Source of the DNA: JADKAV01 sp963769435
GTDB taxonomy: Bacteria; Actinomycetota; Actinomycetes; S36-B12; UBA10799
Direction: 5' to 3'
NCBI GenBank assembly: GCA_963769435.1
Contig: CAVYLN010000002.1
Location: forward strand, 434,001 to 498,000
DNA: 64,000 nt
Positions 9,296-18,271 of this stretch are shown one piece after another (position 1 is the stretch's first letter; each line of letters starts with the position of its first letter). The notes beneath the pieces were generated by a model that was not told the DNA's origin, searched no databases, and was given only the letters and a program-made list of their open reading frames with translations. Position numbers and translations under genes: made by a program.

Positions 9296-12098
9296 CTAGC
9301 GCGGCTTCTCCCGCATCTCGAAGGTCTCGATGACGTCGTCGACCTTGATGTCGTTGAACGACCCGAGCCCGATACCGCACTCGTAGCCCTCCTTGACCTC
9401 GGTCGCGTCATCCTTGAACCGCTTGAGGGAGTCGATGCTGAGATTGTCCGCGACCACGACACCGTCGCGCACGACCCGCGCCTTCGAGTTGCGCCGGATG
9501 GTTCCCGAGCGCACCAGCGCACCAGCGATGTTCCCGGCCTTGCTCGAGCGGAACACCTCGCGGATCTCGGCAGTGCCCAGAGCCGCCTCCTCGAAGATGG
9601 GTTTCAGCATGCCCTTGAGTGCCTGCTCCACCTCGTCGATGGCCGCGTAGATCACCGAGTGGTATCGGATGTCTACGCCTTCGCGCTCGGCCAGTTCGGC
9701 CACGCGTTCGGCGGTGCGGACGTTGAACCCGATGATGATCGCGTTGTCCACGGTCGCCAGGTTGACGTCGTTCTGCGTGATGGCACCGACACCGCGGTGG
9801 ATGACCCGCAGGTCGACCTCGTCGCCCACATCGAGTTTGAGCAGTGCATCCTCGAGCGCTTCGACCGAACCCGAGACGTCACCCTTGATGATGAGGTTGA
9901 GCGTGCCGGTCTCACCCTTCTCCAGACCCTGCAGGATGTCCTCCAGGGTCCGGCGGCCGCGGCGTGCCGCCAACTCGGCGTTGCGCTCGCGCGCCTGCCG
10001 GATGTTGGCGATCTGCCGCGCGATGCGGTCCTCGGAAACCACCAGGAAGGTGTCCCCGGCATCCGGCACCGCCGTCAGCCCCAGCACCTGCACCGGGCGC
10101 GAGGGCAGTGCCTCGTCCACCGGGTTGCCGTTCTCGTCCAGCATGGCACGCACACGTCCGTGCGCCTCCCCGATGACGATGCTCTCGCCGTGCTTCAGGG
10201 TTCCGCGCTGCACGAGCACGGTCGCGACCGGGCCGCGTCCCTTGTCGAGGTGCGCTTCGATGGCCACGCCCTGGGCGTCCTGATCCGGATTCGCCCGCAG
10301 GTCCAGCGAGGCGTCCGCGGTGAGCACTACGGCTTCCAGTAGTTCGGGGATGCCGATCTCCGCCTTGGCCGACACGTCGACGAACATCGTGTCGCCGCCG
10401 AACTCCTCGGCGACCAGTCCGTACTCGGTCAGTTGACCGCGGACCTTCTGCGGGTCGGCACCTTCCTTGTCGATCTTGTTGACGGCGACCACGATCGGCA
10501 CATCTGCGGCTTGCGCGTGGTTCAGCGCCTCGATCGTCTGCGGCTTCACACCATCGTCGGCAGCCACCACGAGCACCGCGATGTCCGTCACCTTGGCACC
10601 ACGGGCACGCATGGCGGTGAACGCCTCGTGACCCGGGGTGTCGATGAACGTGATCGCCCGGTGGTTGCCGTCGATGTCGGCGTCGATCTGGTACGCGCCG
10701 ATGTGCTGGGTGATGCCACCAGCCTCGCGAGCCACCTGGTTCGTGTGACGGATCGCGTCGAGCAGTTTCGTCTTTCCGTGGTCCACGTGACCCATGACGG
10801 TGACCACCGGCGGCCGCTGCTCCATCGCCTCGGCGCCGCCCTCGTCCTCACCGAACTCGAGGTTGAAACTCTCCAGCAGCTCCCGGTCCTCGTCCTCCGG
10901 CGAGACGACCTCGACGGTGAAGTTGAGCTCTGAGCCGAGCAGCATCAACGTGTCGTCGGACAGGGACTGGGTGGCCGTGGCCATCTCGCCGAGGCTGATC
11001 AGGGCCTGGACCAGCGAACCGGGGTTGGCGTCGATCTTGTCGGCGAAGTCAGTGAGCGTCGCCCCTCGCGGAAGGCGTACTGTCCGACCGTCGCCGCGCG
11101 GAATCCGCACGCCACCGATGGTCGGGGCCTCCATGTTGTCGAACTCTTGGCGTTTCGCACGCTTGCTCTTGCGGGCACGCGACTTGCCGCCGGGACGCCC
11201 GCGACCGCCGGGCCCACCCGGACGACCGCCGAAACCACCAGGACCGCCCGGCCCACCCGGACGTGCACCCCCGCCGGGACCACCAGAACCGCCGGGACCA
11301 CCGGGACGACCGCCGCCACCGGGACCGCCTGGACCGCCGGGACGTGAGTAGCCTCCGCCACCGCCACCTCCGGGGCGTCCACCGAAGCCACCGGGACCGC
11401 CGGGGCCACCGGGACGACCACCGCCGCCGGGGCCACCGGGACGACCACGACCGCCGGGCGCACCCGGACGGCCAGGACCACCGGGACGACCCGGAGCCGG
11501 TCGGGGCCGCGGTGGCATCATGCCGGGGTTGGGGCGGGGTGCACCTGGCACGCCACCACGGGCGGCGGGGGCGCTACCGCCGAACGGGTTGTTGCCAGGA
11601 CGCGGAGCCGGCGATCCATAGGGATTGTTCCCGGGACGCGGAGCCGGCGAGCCGAACGGGTTGTTCCCGGGACGCGGAGCGGGTTTGGCTCCACCTGGCC
11701 GGGGCGCGGGCGTCGGACCGGTCGGGCGCGGCGGCGCGGCCGTGTCCGGTGCCTTCTGCGCGGCCGGGGCGCAGGCGCAGGCGCAGGAGCGGCGGGTGCC
11801 GCAGGCGCAGGCGCTGGGGCGCGGCAGGCGCAGGTGCTGGGGCTGCAGGCGCGGGAGCCTTCTTCACCGGGCGTGGTGCCGGCTTCGGGGCCGGCTTCGC
11901 CGGCTGCTGGGCATCCTTCGACTGGGACGCCGCGGCGGGCGCCGACTTCGCGGAATCGCGCAGCCGCCGCACCACAGGTGCCTCTATCGTCGACGATGCG
12001 GACTTGACGAACTCGCCCATATCGTTGAGCTGTTTGATGAGAGCCTTGCTCTCAACCCCCAACTCGCGTGCGAGTTCATAGACCCGGACCTTGGCCAC
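9296..12098 (-). CDS. infB: Translation initiation factor IF-2, one frame break in the linker
   Basis: IF-2 is the GTPase that brings fMet-tRNA to the 30S subunit and promotes subunit joining. The start has the IF2 N-domain (MAKVRVYELARELGVESK). A long low-complexity linker follows, first Ala/Pro, then APRPGNNP repeats, then a Gly/Pro/Arg-rich stretch. The GTPase domain has GHVDHGKTKLLD, DTPGHEAF and NKID, with domains II-IV after it. The N-terminal piece and the main frame differ by one base somewhere in the Ala/Pro repeats (about 11770-11830), where the sequence repeats GGCGCA. Corrected length is about 933 residues, normal for Actinobacteria. It follows ylxR. Confidence 0.95.
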
Positions 12099-12165
12099 TT
12101 CTCTCCTGTCTGGCCCGGGTGTACTCCGGACCTAGTTGTCGGTCGGCGCTTTCATCGCTGACTAA

Positions 12166-12495
12166 TCATCGGGTTGTCATCCCGACGCTCCCAACATTCG
12201 ATACGGTCACGGTGCTGCAGAATTCCACCAGATCCTGATCCGATGGCCCAACGGTTCGCAGTGCCCTGCCGAACGCCTTGCGAGCGAGGGCAGTCGAAAC
12301 GCACGACCCTGTGGGGTGTACGTACGCACCACGTCCCGAGTGACCCCGATCCGGGTCCGGCACCAGCCGGCCCGCAACGACGACAACTCTGAGCAGATCC
12401 CCTTGATGAGCCCTGGTCCGGCACCCCACACACGTGCGCACCGGCGGTCTCGGGCCGCTGGTATCAGCTGACCTGTCGACATCCTGGGTGTTCAT
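12166..12495 (-). CDS. ylxR: YlxR (DUF448) RNA-binding protein
   Basis: A small basic protein of about 109 residues, found between nusA and infB in most bacteria. The family signature is clear: RTCVGCRTRAHQGDLLRVV near residue 21 and GRGAYVHPTGSC near residue 57. In B. subtilis and Streptomyces-type operons YlxR (RnpM) has been linked to RNase P and nucleoid binding; this is family knowledge. An ATG start was chosen with GAGG upstream; a TTG five codons earlier is possible. A 395-bp spacer with repeats separates it from nusA, which is unusual in this tight operon. Confidence 0.9.
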   Translation of the reverse strand: MNTQDVDRSADTSGPRPPVRTCVGCRTRAHQGDLLRVVVVAGRLVPDPDRGHSGRGAYVHPTGSCVSTALARKAFGRALRTVGPSDQDLVEFCSTVTVSNVGSVGMTTR

Positions 12496-12665
12496 CGCGG
12501 CGATCCTCAATCAGTCTAGCGTGCATCGTCAACCACCGGACAACGCGTTGGCCTTCAGCCAACCATTCCGGACATCGATCGGCCCTGCGGAACCCAACGG
12601 TCGGTAACCCGGCCGTTGCGGCGGCGACGCTGATCCAGCAGCACCGCGGCGGACGGATTCACCTC

Positions 12666-12713
12666 GATCGTGCAAACATTCGTACGCCCAGTGACGTCAG
12701 ATTCACAACCTTC
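12666..12713 (-). repeat. Copy 1 of 48-bp spacer repeat
   Basis: This copy matches the second copy 112 bp away at 45 of 48 positions by eye. On the minus strand the core reads GAAGGTTGTGAATCTGACGT then CACTGGGCGTACGAATGTTT. It contains the 8-bp palindrome TGACGTCA. The flanking GGTAGCGAC-like segment is also shared. Confidence 0.85.
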
Positions 12714-12777
12714 AGGCGGAGCTCAGCCGGCGGCGCGGTCGCTACCCCACAAGTCGCGGCGACGGGCGGATTCCGTG

Positions 12778-12825
12778 GATCGTGCAAACATCCGTGCCCC
12801 CAGTGACGTCAGATTCACAACCTTC
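12778..12825 (-). repeat. Copy 2 of 48-bp spacer repeat
   Basis: This is the second copy of the nusA-ylxR spacer repeat, nearer to nusA. Differences from copy 1 lie in the segment GTGCCCCC versus GTACGCCC and one C/T. The palindrome TGACGTCA and the flanking GTTTGCACGATC (minus strand) are unchanged, which suggests either recent duplication or selection on these parts. Confidence 0.85.
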
Positions 12826-12890
12826 GCCGCGAGGACAGCAACACCGGCCCAAACAACAGTGTCGCGGTGCAGGACATCCGGCGCGCGTCG

Positions 12891-13856
12891 CTACCCCTCA
12901 TCCGGGTGGATGTCGAGACGCCACCCGGTCAGGCGTGCGGCAAGCCGGGCGTTCTGACCCTCCTTGCCGATCGCCAGGGACAGTTGGTAGTCCGGCACGA
13001 CGACCCGAGCGGACCTCGCCCTCTCGTCCACGATCTCCACGGCGACGACCCTCGCCGGCGACAGCGCGGCCGCGATGAAGGCCGCCGGGTCGTCGTCGTA
13101 GTCGACGATGTCGATCTTCTCCCCCTGCAGTTCCGAGGTCACCGCCCGGACCCGCTGCCCCATGGGACCGATGCACGCACCCTTGGCGTTGACCTGCGGT
13201 GATGTTGCATGCACGGCGATCTTCGTGCGGTAGCCGGCCTCGCGGGCCAGCGCCGAGATCTCGACCACGCCATCGGCCACTTCCGGGGATTCCATCGCGA
13301 AGAGCCTGCGCACCAGATCCGGATGGGTCCTCGACAGGGTCACCGCCGAGCCCTTGGCCGCGCGCCTCACCGACACCACGTAACAACGGATGCGTTCACC
13401 GTGGCGGTACGACTCGGTGGGCACTTGCTCCGCGGGAGGGATCACACCCTCGACCGATCCGAGGTCCACGTAGACCAGGCGCGGGTCGCTGCCCTGCTGG
13501 ATCACACCGGACACCAGGTCACCTTCGCGGGCCGCGAACTCCTCGAACGTCACATCGTCGGTGGCTTCGCGCAGGCGCTGCATCAGGACTTGTTTGGCGA
13601 CCGTCGCCGCGATCCGGCCGAAGTCCGCGGGTGTGTCGTCGTACTCCCCTACCTGTTGGCCGTCCTCATCGAGTTCGGCCGCCCACACCGTCACGTGCCC
13701 GGTCTTGCGGTCCAGCTGCACGCGCGCCTGCTGCTGGTGGCCACCGGTGTGGTGGTAGGCGGCCAGCAGAGCCTGCTCGATGCTGGTCACGACCGTCTGC
13801 AGGCTCAGCCCCTTGTCCACCACGACGGCCTTCAGCGCCGCCATGTCGATATCCAT
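12891..13856 (-). CDS. nusA: Transcription termination/antitermination factor NusA
   Basis: NusA binds RNA polymerase and nascent RNA and modulates pausing, termination and antitermination. The 321 residues comprise the N-terminal polymerase-binding domain, an S1 domain (EGDLVSGVIQQGSDPRLVYV near residue 110) and two KH domains (CIGPMGQRVRAV near residue 229 and AIGKEGQNARLAARLTGW near the end). It lacks the acidic C-terminal repeats of enterobacterial NusA, as is usual in Actinobacteria. It overlaps the rimP stop, so the two are co-translated. Confidence 0.96.
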   Translation of the reverse strand: MDIDMAALKAVVVDKGLSLQTVVTSIEQALLAAYHHTGGHQQQARVQLDRKTGHVTVWAAELDEDGQQVGEYDDTPADFGRIAATVAKQVLMQRLREATDDVTFEEFAAREGDLVSGVIQQGSDPRLVYVDLGSVEGVIPPAEQVPTESYRHGERIRCYVVSVRRAAKGSAVTLSRTHPDLVRRLFAMESPEVADGVVEISALAREAGYRTKIAVHATSPQVNAKGACIGPMGQRVRAVTSELQGEKIDIVDYDDDPAAFIAAALSPARVVAVEIVDERARSARVVVPDYQLSLAIGKEGQNARLAARLTGWRLDIHPDEG

Positions 13857-14317
13857 CAGTGGGTCTCCTTCGGGAACTCGACCTGCACGACCGCCTTGGT
13901 GACCTCGGCGAACGCGACGCTACGCCGAACGCCCTTCACGTCCAGTTCGGCCTGAGTCTCATCACTGTCCACGACCCTGCCCTCGATGGTCGTGCCATCG
14001 GACAATTGCACTCTCACGAGACGGTCGTGCGCGCGCCGCCAATGCCGGGGCATGTGCAACGGGCGATGGACCCCGGGTGAAGTCACCTCGAGGGTGTAGG
14101 AGGTCTCCCCCATGACGTCGGCCGAGTCCAGCACCTCCGAGATCTCCCGGGAGAACTCGGCGATGTCGTCCAGAGTGACACCCCCGTCGGCATCGACCGT
14201 GATCACCACGACGGTGCGTCGCCCCGCCTTGCGCATCGTCACACCTTCGACGTCGGCTCCCCGCGCCGACACGATGGGTGCCACCAGATCCGTGACCTGC
14301 TGTTCGCGTGCATCCAT
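13856..14317 (-). CDS. rimP: Ribosome maturation factor RimP
   Basis: RimP helps assemble the 30S subunit, chiefly around protein S12. The 153-residue product has the family core with LVAPIVSARGADVEGV at the start, an acidic DADGGVTLDDIAEFSREIS helix near residue 45 and YTLEVTSPGVHRPL near residue 75. The C-terminal SH3-like domain follows (VVDSDETQAELDV). It begins the rimP-nusA-ylxR-infB operon. The divergent lipoprotein gene starts about 50 bp away, so the intervening short region must hold both promoters. Confidence 0.95.
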   Translation of the reverse strand: MDAREQQVTDLVAPIVSARGADVEGVTMRKAGRRTVVVITVDADGGVTLDDIAEFSREISEVLDSADVMGETSYTLEVTSPGVHRPLHMPRHWRRAHDRLVRVQLSDGTTIEGRVVDSDETQAELDVKGVRRSVAFAEVTKAVVQVEFPKETH

Positions 14318-14367
14318 GTCAGCCTCCCTGCCGACCTCCCAGATTACGCGCGCGTAGTCTTCGGTTC

Positions 14368-14805
14368 ATGGCCGACCGTCGTCAGGTGCTGCAGGCGGGC
14401 GTGCTGGCGGCGGTCACCCTCAGCGGACTGCCCGGGTGTGCGACCACGTCCGACGAGCCGGATGCCGCGCCGACCCCGGACCAGCAGCAGTCCGACGAAA
14501 TCATGCTGATCGCCCTCTACGACGAGGCGATCGGCTCGTCGGGGCCCGCTGCAGCCACCGTGTACGAACGCATCCGCGACGAGCATGCCGCACACCTGCG
14601 CGCTCTGGGGTGGGATGAGGCGCCCCCGCCGACGCCAGCCGCATCCGCGCCACCGAGACGGAACGTCCTCGTCAGGGCCGAGCGCCGCGCTTCGCGGTCC
14701 CGGACCACCGCCGCCCGCGAGACCGCAGACACCGAACTCGCGCAGATCCTGGCCCTCATCGCGGCGTCGGAGGCGCAGCACGTCGTGGACCTGGAGGGGC
14801 TGTGA
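14368..14805 (+). CDS. Secreted/lipoprotein ferritin-like protein, first of a pair
   Basis: A 145-residue protein with an RR-containing signal sequence (MADRRQVLQAGVLAAVTLSG) ending in a GC lipobox-like site, so it is probably a Tat- or Sec-exported lipoprotein. After a disordered acidic linker, helices carry EIMLIALYDEAI, YERIRDEHAAHLRALG and EAQHVVDLEGL, resembling the E/ExxH helices of ferritin-like domains. Its TGA overlaps the GTG of the DUF4439 gene, so the two are coupled. I do not recognise a specific function; iron or metal binding is only suggested by the helices. Confidence 0.7.
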   Translation: MADRRQVLQAGVLAAVTLSGLPGCATTSDEPDAAPTPDQQQSDEIMLIALYDEAIGSSGPAAATVYERIRDEHAAHLRALGWDEAPPPTPAASAPPRRNVLVRAERRASRSRTTAARETADTELAQILALIAASEAQHVVDLEGL

Positions 14806-15225
14806 GCGAGGCCGTCAGCGCTGCGCTCGCCGGCGAGTACGCGGTGATCTACGCCTACGGCCGCGCAGGAGGGCGCCTGACCTCGAACGGGGACCGCGCC
14901 CTGTCCTGGCTCGCGGAGCACCGGACCGCGCGCGACCGCCTGCGGCAGTGGCTGATCGACGACGGGGAGCAGCCACCCCCACCAGCACCCGCCTACACGA
15001 CGCCCGGGCCGGTCACCACCGACCGGCAGGCCCGGGAGCTGCTGGCGACCGTCGAACTGCGGCTCATCCCGCTTTACACCGAACTCATCGCCGATCAGGC
15101 CGATCTTCAATCGCGCCGTGCCTGGGCGATCCGTCAGATCCGGGAGTGCGCACTTCGGGCACAGGTCGTGGGGTGCCCCAGGCCAGGCTTTCCCATGGCC
15201 TTCGGGGCTGACCCCGCCCACCTGA
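14802..15225 (+). CDS. DUF4439 ferritin-like protein
   Basis: A helical protein of about 140 residues with VSAALAGEYAVIYAYGRAGG at the start and WLAEHRTARDRLRQWL later, the pattern of actinobacterial DUF4439 (ferritin-like) proteins that usually lie between proS and rimP. In the sequence as given the frame does not stop and runs on into the downstream lipoprotein. If one G in TTCGGGGC near 15204 is extra, the gene ends at a TGA about 60 bp before the next start, which fits the separate lipobox downstream. The alternative, a genuine fusion, is less likely. Confidence 0.65.
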
Positions 15226-15284
15226 CGCCGAGCCATCGACGATCCCTGCCTTTGACAGAACGGCGCCTATTGTCAAGGCTGGAG

Positions 15285-16388
15285 GTGTGGGGCGAATCCT
15301 TCGGAGTACTTGCTTGTCTGGCGCTGCTGGCGGGGTGTGGCGGTGAGGACGCCTCACCGCCCGAGCAGAACGGTGAGTCCCCGCCGGCATCGTCGACGCC
15401 GACCGCTGTCGCCCCCGTGACCCAACCCACCGTCGTCGACACGATCGCCGACAGTCTCGCCGCGCCGTGGAGTGTCGTCCCGCTGGCCCAGGACCGTGCA
15501 TTGATCAGTGAACGGAACAGCGCCGACATCCTCCTGCTCTCCGACGGACGAACAACCGTGGCCGGGCAATCTGCCGGAGGTCAGGGCCGACGGCGAGGGT
15601 GGTCTGCTGGGTCTGGCCATGCGGTCACCGGACGCGGACAAGGTCTTCGCCTACTACACGGCCACGACAGACAACCGGGTGGTCGTCACTCGACTTCGAC
15701 GGGGAGACACTCAGCAACGAACGGCTCGTGCTCGGGGGCATCCCGAAGGGGTCCATCCACAACGGAGGGCGCATCGCATTCGGACCGGACGGTTTCCTCT
15801 ACGTGGCCACGGGTGAGACCGGGACAGCCCGACCTCGCCCAGGACCGCACGTCGCTGGCGGGCAAGATTCTGCGGATCAAGGCCTCCGGAAACCCCGCGC
15901 CCGGCAATCCCGACCCGGCTTCGCCGGTCTGGTCCTACGGTCACCGCAACGTACAGGGCCTCGCATGGGACTCCGCCGGGCGCCTGTGGGCCACCGAGTT
16001 CGGGCAGCAGGATGTCGACGAACTCAACCTGATCGAGCCGGGCAACAACTACGGCTGGCCGCAGTGCGAGGGCGACTGCGACATCCCGGGGACGACGAAC
16101 CCCAAGGCCACCTGGTCACCGACCTCGACCTCATCACCCAGCGGACTGGCGATCGTCGACGGTTCGGCCTGGGTCGCCGCACTGCGCGGCGAGACCCTCT
16201 ACGAGGTCAAACTCGATGGCACCCGTGCCGAGGAGCCGCAGGCATGGTTCGCCGGGGAACTCGGCCGGTTGCGCGACGTGGTGGAGGCACCGGACGGGAC
16301 CCTGTGGGTTCTGACCAACAACACCGATGGTCGCGGTGAGCCCAAGACCGGCGACGACCTTCTCCTCGACGTCGCGATCCCGGGCTGA
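15285..16388 (+). CDS. PQQ-dependent aldose sugar dehydrogenase-like lipoprotein, three frame breaks
   Basis: The GTG start gives a lipoprotein signal (VLACLALLAGCGG) and a Pro/Ser linker, then a soluble six-bladed beta-propeller of the glucose/sorbosone dehydrogenase family. Recognisable pieces are GGLLGLAM, HNGGRIAFGPDGFLYVATGE, SYGHRNVQGLAWD and EPGNNYGWPQCEGDCD. They lie in three different frames joined by single-base steps near 15563, 15695 and 15823, each skipping one base, so the net shift returns to the original frame. Corrected length is about 366 residues. Either the sequence has errors or the gene is decaying. It would oxidise sugars outside the membrane. Confidence 0.75.
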   Translation: MWGESFGVLACLALLAGCGGEDASPPEQNGESPPASSTPTAVAPVTQPTVVDTIADSLAAPWSVVPLAQDRALISERNSADILLLSDGRTTVAGQSAGGQGRRRGWSAGSGHAVTGRGQGLRLLHGHDRQPGGRHSTSTGRHSATNGSCSGASRRGPSTTEGASHSDRTVSSTWPRVRPGQPDLAQDRTSLAGKILRIKASGNPAPGNPDPASPVWSYGHRNVQGLAWDSAGRLWATEFGQQDVDELNLIEPGNNYGWPQCEGDCDIPGTTNPKATWSPTSTSSPSGLAIVDGSAWVAALRGETLYEVKLDGTRAEEPQAWFAGELGRLRDVVEAPDGTLWVLTNNTDGRGEPKTGDDLLLDVAIPG

Positions 16389-16392
16389 CGGG

Positions 16393-18138
16393 CTACTCTC
16401 CGACCGCCTGCAGAATGGCCGCGACCGCGTCGGTCAGGGGGACCTCGCGGCGTTCCCCGGAGACACGGTCCTTGATCTCCACCATGCCGTCCACCAGACG
16501 TTTGCCCACAACCACGATGGTGGGGACTCCGAGCAGCTCGGAGTCGTTGAACTTCACGCCAGGGGAAGCCTTCCGGTCGTCGTACAGGACCCGCAGACCC
16601 TCGTCCTCCAGCGCGATCGCAAGTTCCTCCGCCTTCACGAAGACCGACTGGTCCTTGCCCGTGGCGACGATGTGCACGTCGGCGGGCGCCACCTCGCGCG
16701 GCCAGATCAGGCCCTTGTCGTCGTGGTGCTGTTCGGCGATCGCCGCGACGGCCCGGGACACGCCGATCCCGTAGGAACCCATGGTCACCACCCGCGACTT
16801 GCCGTTCTCATCGAGCACCGTCAGGTCGAGCGCCTCCGCGTACTTGCGTCCGAGTTGGAAGATGTGCCCGATCTCGATGCCACGGGCGCTGTGCAGCGGT
16901 CCCGAACCATCGGGTGCGGGATCGCCGTCACGCACCTCGGCCGCCTCGATGGTCCCGTCCGGGGTGAAATCACGGCCGCAGACCAGGTCGAAGACGTGAC
17001 GTCCCTGCTCGTTGGCTCCCGTGATCCAGGAGGTGCCATCGACCACTCGGGGGTCGGCCAGGTACTCGATCCCCGATTCGGAGTCCTTCCCCAACACCTG
17101 CGGTCCGATGTAACCCTTGACCAGGACGGGGTGCGCTGCGAAGTCCTCCTCCTCGAAAGGTGAGGGCACCGCGGGCGCCACCTGCGCCTCGAGGCGTTTC
17201 ATGTCCACCTCACGATCACCGGGCAGGCCGATGATCAACGGACGGTGTGTGCCGTCCGGGTAGTCCAGCCTGAGCACGACGTTCTTCAGGGTGTCGGCAG
17301 CGGTCCAGGCACGGTCGGGTCGAGGGTGTTCGGCATTCGCCACGTCCACCAGGGTGTCGATGGTCGGAGTGTCCGGAGTGTTCTCCACATGGGCCGCCGG
17401 AAGCCCCTCGATCGGGATGGCCGGCGGCGGGACGGTGACCACAGCCTCCACGTTGGCGGCATATCCACCGTCCGAGCGCACGAACGTGTCCTCGCCGGAT
17501 TCGCAGGGGGCCAGGAACTCCTCACTGGCCGAGCCGCCCATGGCACCCGACATCGCGGACACGATGACGTAGTCGAGACCCAGCCGGTCGAAGGTCTTGA
17601 TGTAGGCCTCGCGGTGCCGGTCGTACGAACGCTGTAGACCCTCGTCGTCGATGTCGAACGAGTACGAGTCCTTCATCACGAACTCACGGCCACGCAGGAT
17701 ACCCGCGCGCGGGCGCGCCTCGTCGCGGTACTTGGTCTGGATCTGGTAGATCACCAGCGGCAGATCCTTGTACGACGAGTACTCACTCTTGACCAGCAGG
17801 GTGAACATCTCTTCATGCGTGGGTCCCAGCAGGTAGTCCGAACCCTTACGGTCCTGCAGACGCATCAGCGTGTCGCCGTACTCCGTCCAGCGACCGGTGG
17901 CCTCGTACGGCTCACGGGGCAGCAGGGCCGGGAAGTGCACCTCCTGGAAGCCGGCCGCATCCATCTGTTCTCGGACGATCCGCTCGACATTGCGGTAGAC
18001 CAGGTAGCCCAGGGGCAGCCAAGTGAAGATGCCTGGTGCGACGCGACGCACCAGGCCCGCCCTCACCAGCAATCTGTGGCTGGGCACCTCGGCGTCGGCT
18101 GGGTCTTCGCGCAGGGTTCGCAGGAACAGCGTCGACAT
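16393..18138 (-). CDS. proS: Prolyl-tRNA synthetase (bacterial type)
   Basis: ProS charges tRNA-Pro. The 581-residue product has class II motifs GPTHEEMF (motif 2 region, near residue 108), KYRDEARPRAGILRGREF and SYGIGVSRAVAAIAEQ (motif 3), the inserted editing domain between residues about 225 and 390, and the anticodon-binding domain at the end. The open frame extends 154 codons upstream, but MSTLFLRTLRED is the family N-terminus, and the upstream part is antisense to the GH31 signal region. It ends 5 bp from the convergent sugar dehydrogenase gene. Confidence 0.96.
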   Translation of the reverse strand: MSTLFLRTLREDPADAEVPSHRLLVRAGLVRRVAPGIFTWLPLGYLVYRNVERIVREQMDAAGFQEVHFPALLPREPYEATGRWTEYGDTLMRLQDRKGSDYLLGPTHEEMFTLLVKSEYSSYKDLPLVIYQIQTKYRDEARPRAGILRGREFVMKDSYSFDIDDEGLQRSYDRHREAYIKTFDRLGLDYVIVSAMSGAMGGSASEEFLAPCESGEDTFVRSDGGYAANVEAVVTVPPPAIPIEGLPAAHVENTPDTPTIDTLVDVANAEHPRPDRAWTAADTLKNVVLRLDYPDGTHRPLIIGLPGDREVDMKRLEAQVAPAVPSPFEEEDFAAHPVLVKGYIGPQVLGKDSESGIEYLADPRVVDGTSWITGANEQGRHVFDLVCGRDFTPDGTIEAAEVRDGDPAPDGSGPLHSARGIEIGHIFQLGRKYAEALDLTVLDENGKSRVVTMGSYGIGVSRAVAAIAEQHHDDKGLIWPREVAPADVHIVATGKDQSVFVKAEELAIALEDEGLRVLYDDRKASPGVKFNDSELLGVPTIVVVGKRLVDGMVEIKDRVSGERREVPLTDAVAAILQAVGE

Positions 18139-18271
18139 TCTGAGCACGACTGCAAGAGTACGCGGCCAGGTTGTGGCCGTGGATCCCACCTTGTCGCCGA
18201 TCCCCGCAGGGTCGGCATCCCGGCGCAGGACTGAACTACGGTTGCCGCAGACGGTGACTAAGGAGTGACAC

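Larger units (their letters stand above)
12496..12890. other. Non-coding spacer between nusA and ylxR, repeat-bearing
   Basis: No convincing gene lies in this 395-bp stretch. It holds two imperfect copies of a unit beginning at the nusA stop region (GGGGTAGCGAC on the minus strand) and containing a well conserved 48-bp core with the palindrome TGACGTCA. It could carry a promoter for ylxR-infB or a structured leader, but no clear -35/-10 pair stands out. Confidence 0.6.

Noticed and set aside
11180..11520. Short-period repeats resembling a minisatellite or CRISPR-like array
   Set aside because: They encode the Gly/Pro/Arg-rich linker of IF-2 in frame; there are no unique spacers.
15252..15276. 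TTGACA...TGTCAA as promoter for the sugar dehydrogenase gene
   Set aside because: The first hexamer fits a -35 box, but no -10 box lies at 16-18 bp spacing. It may be a chance inverted repeat.
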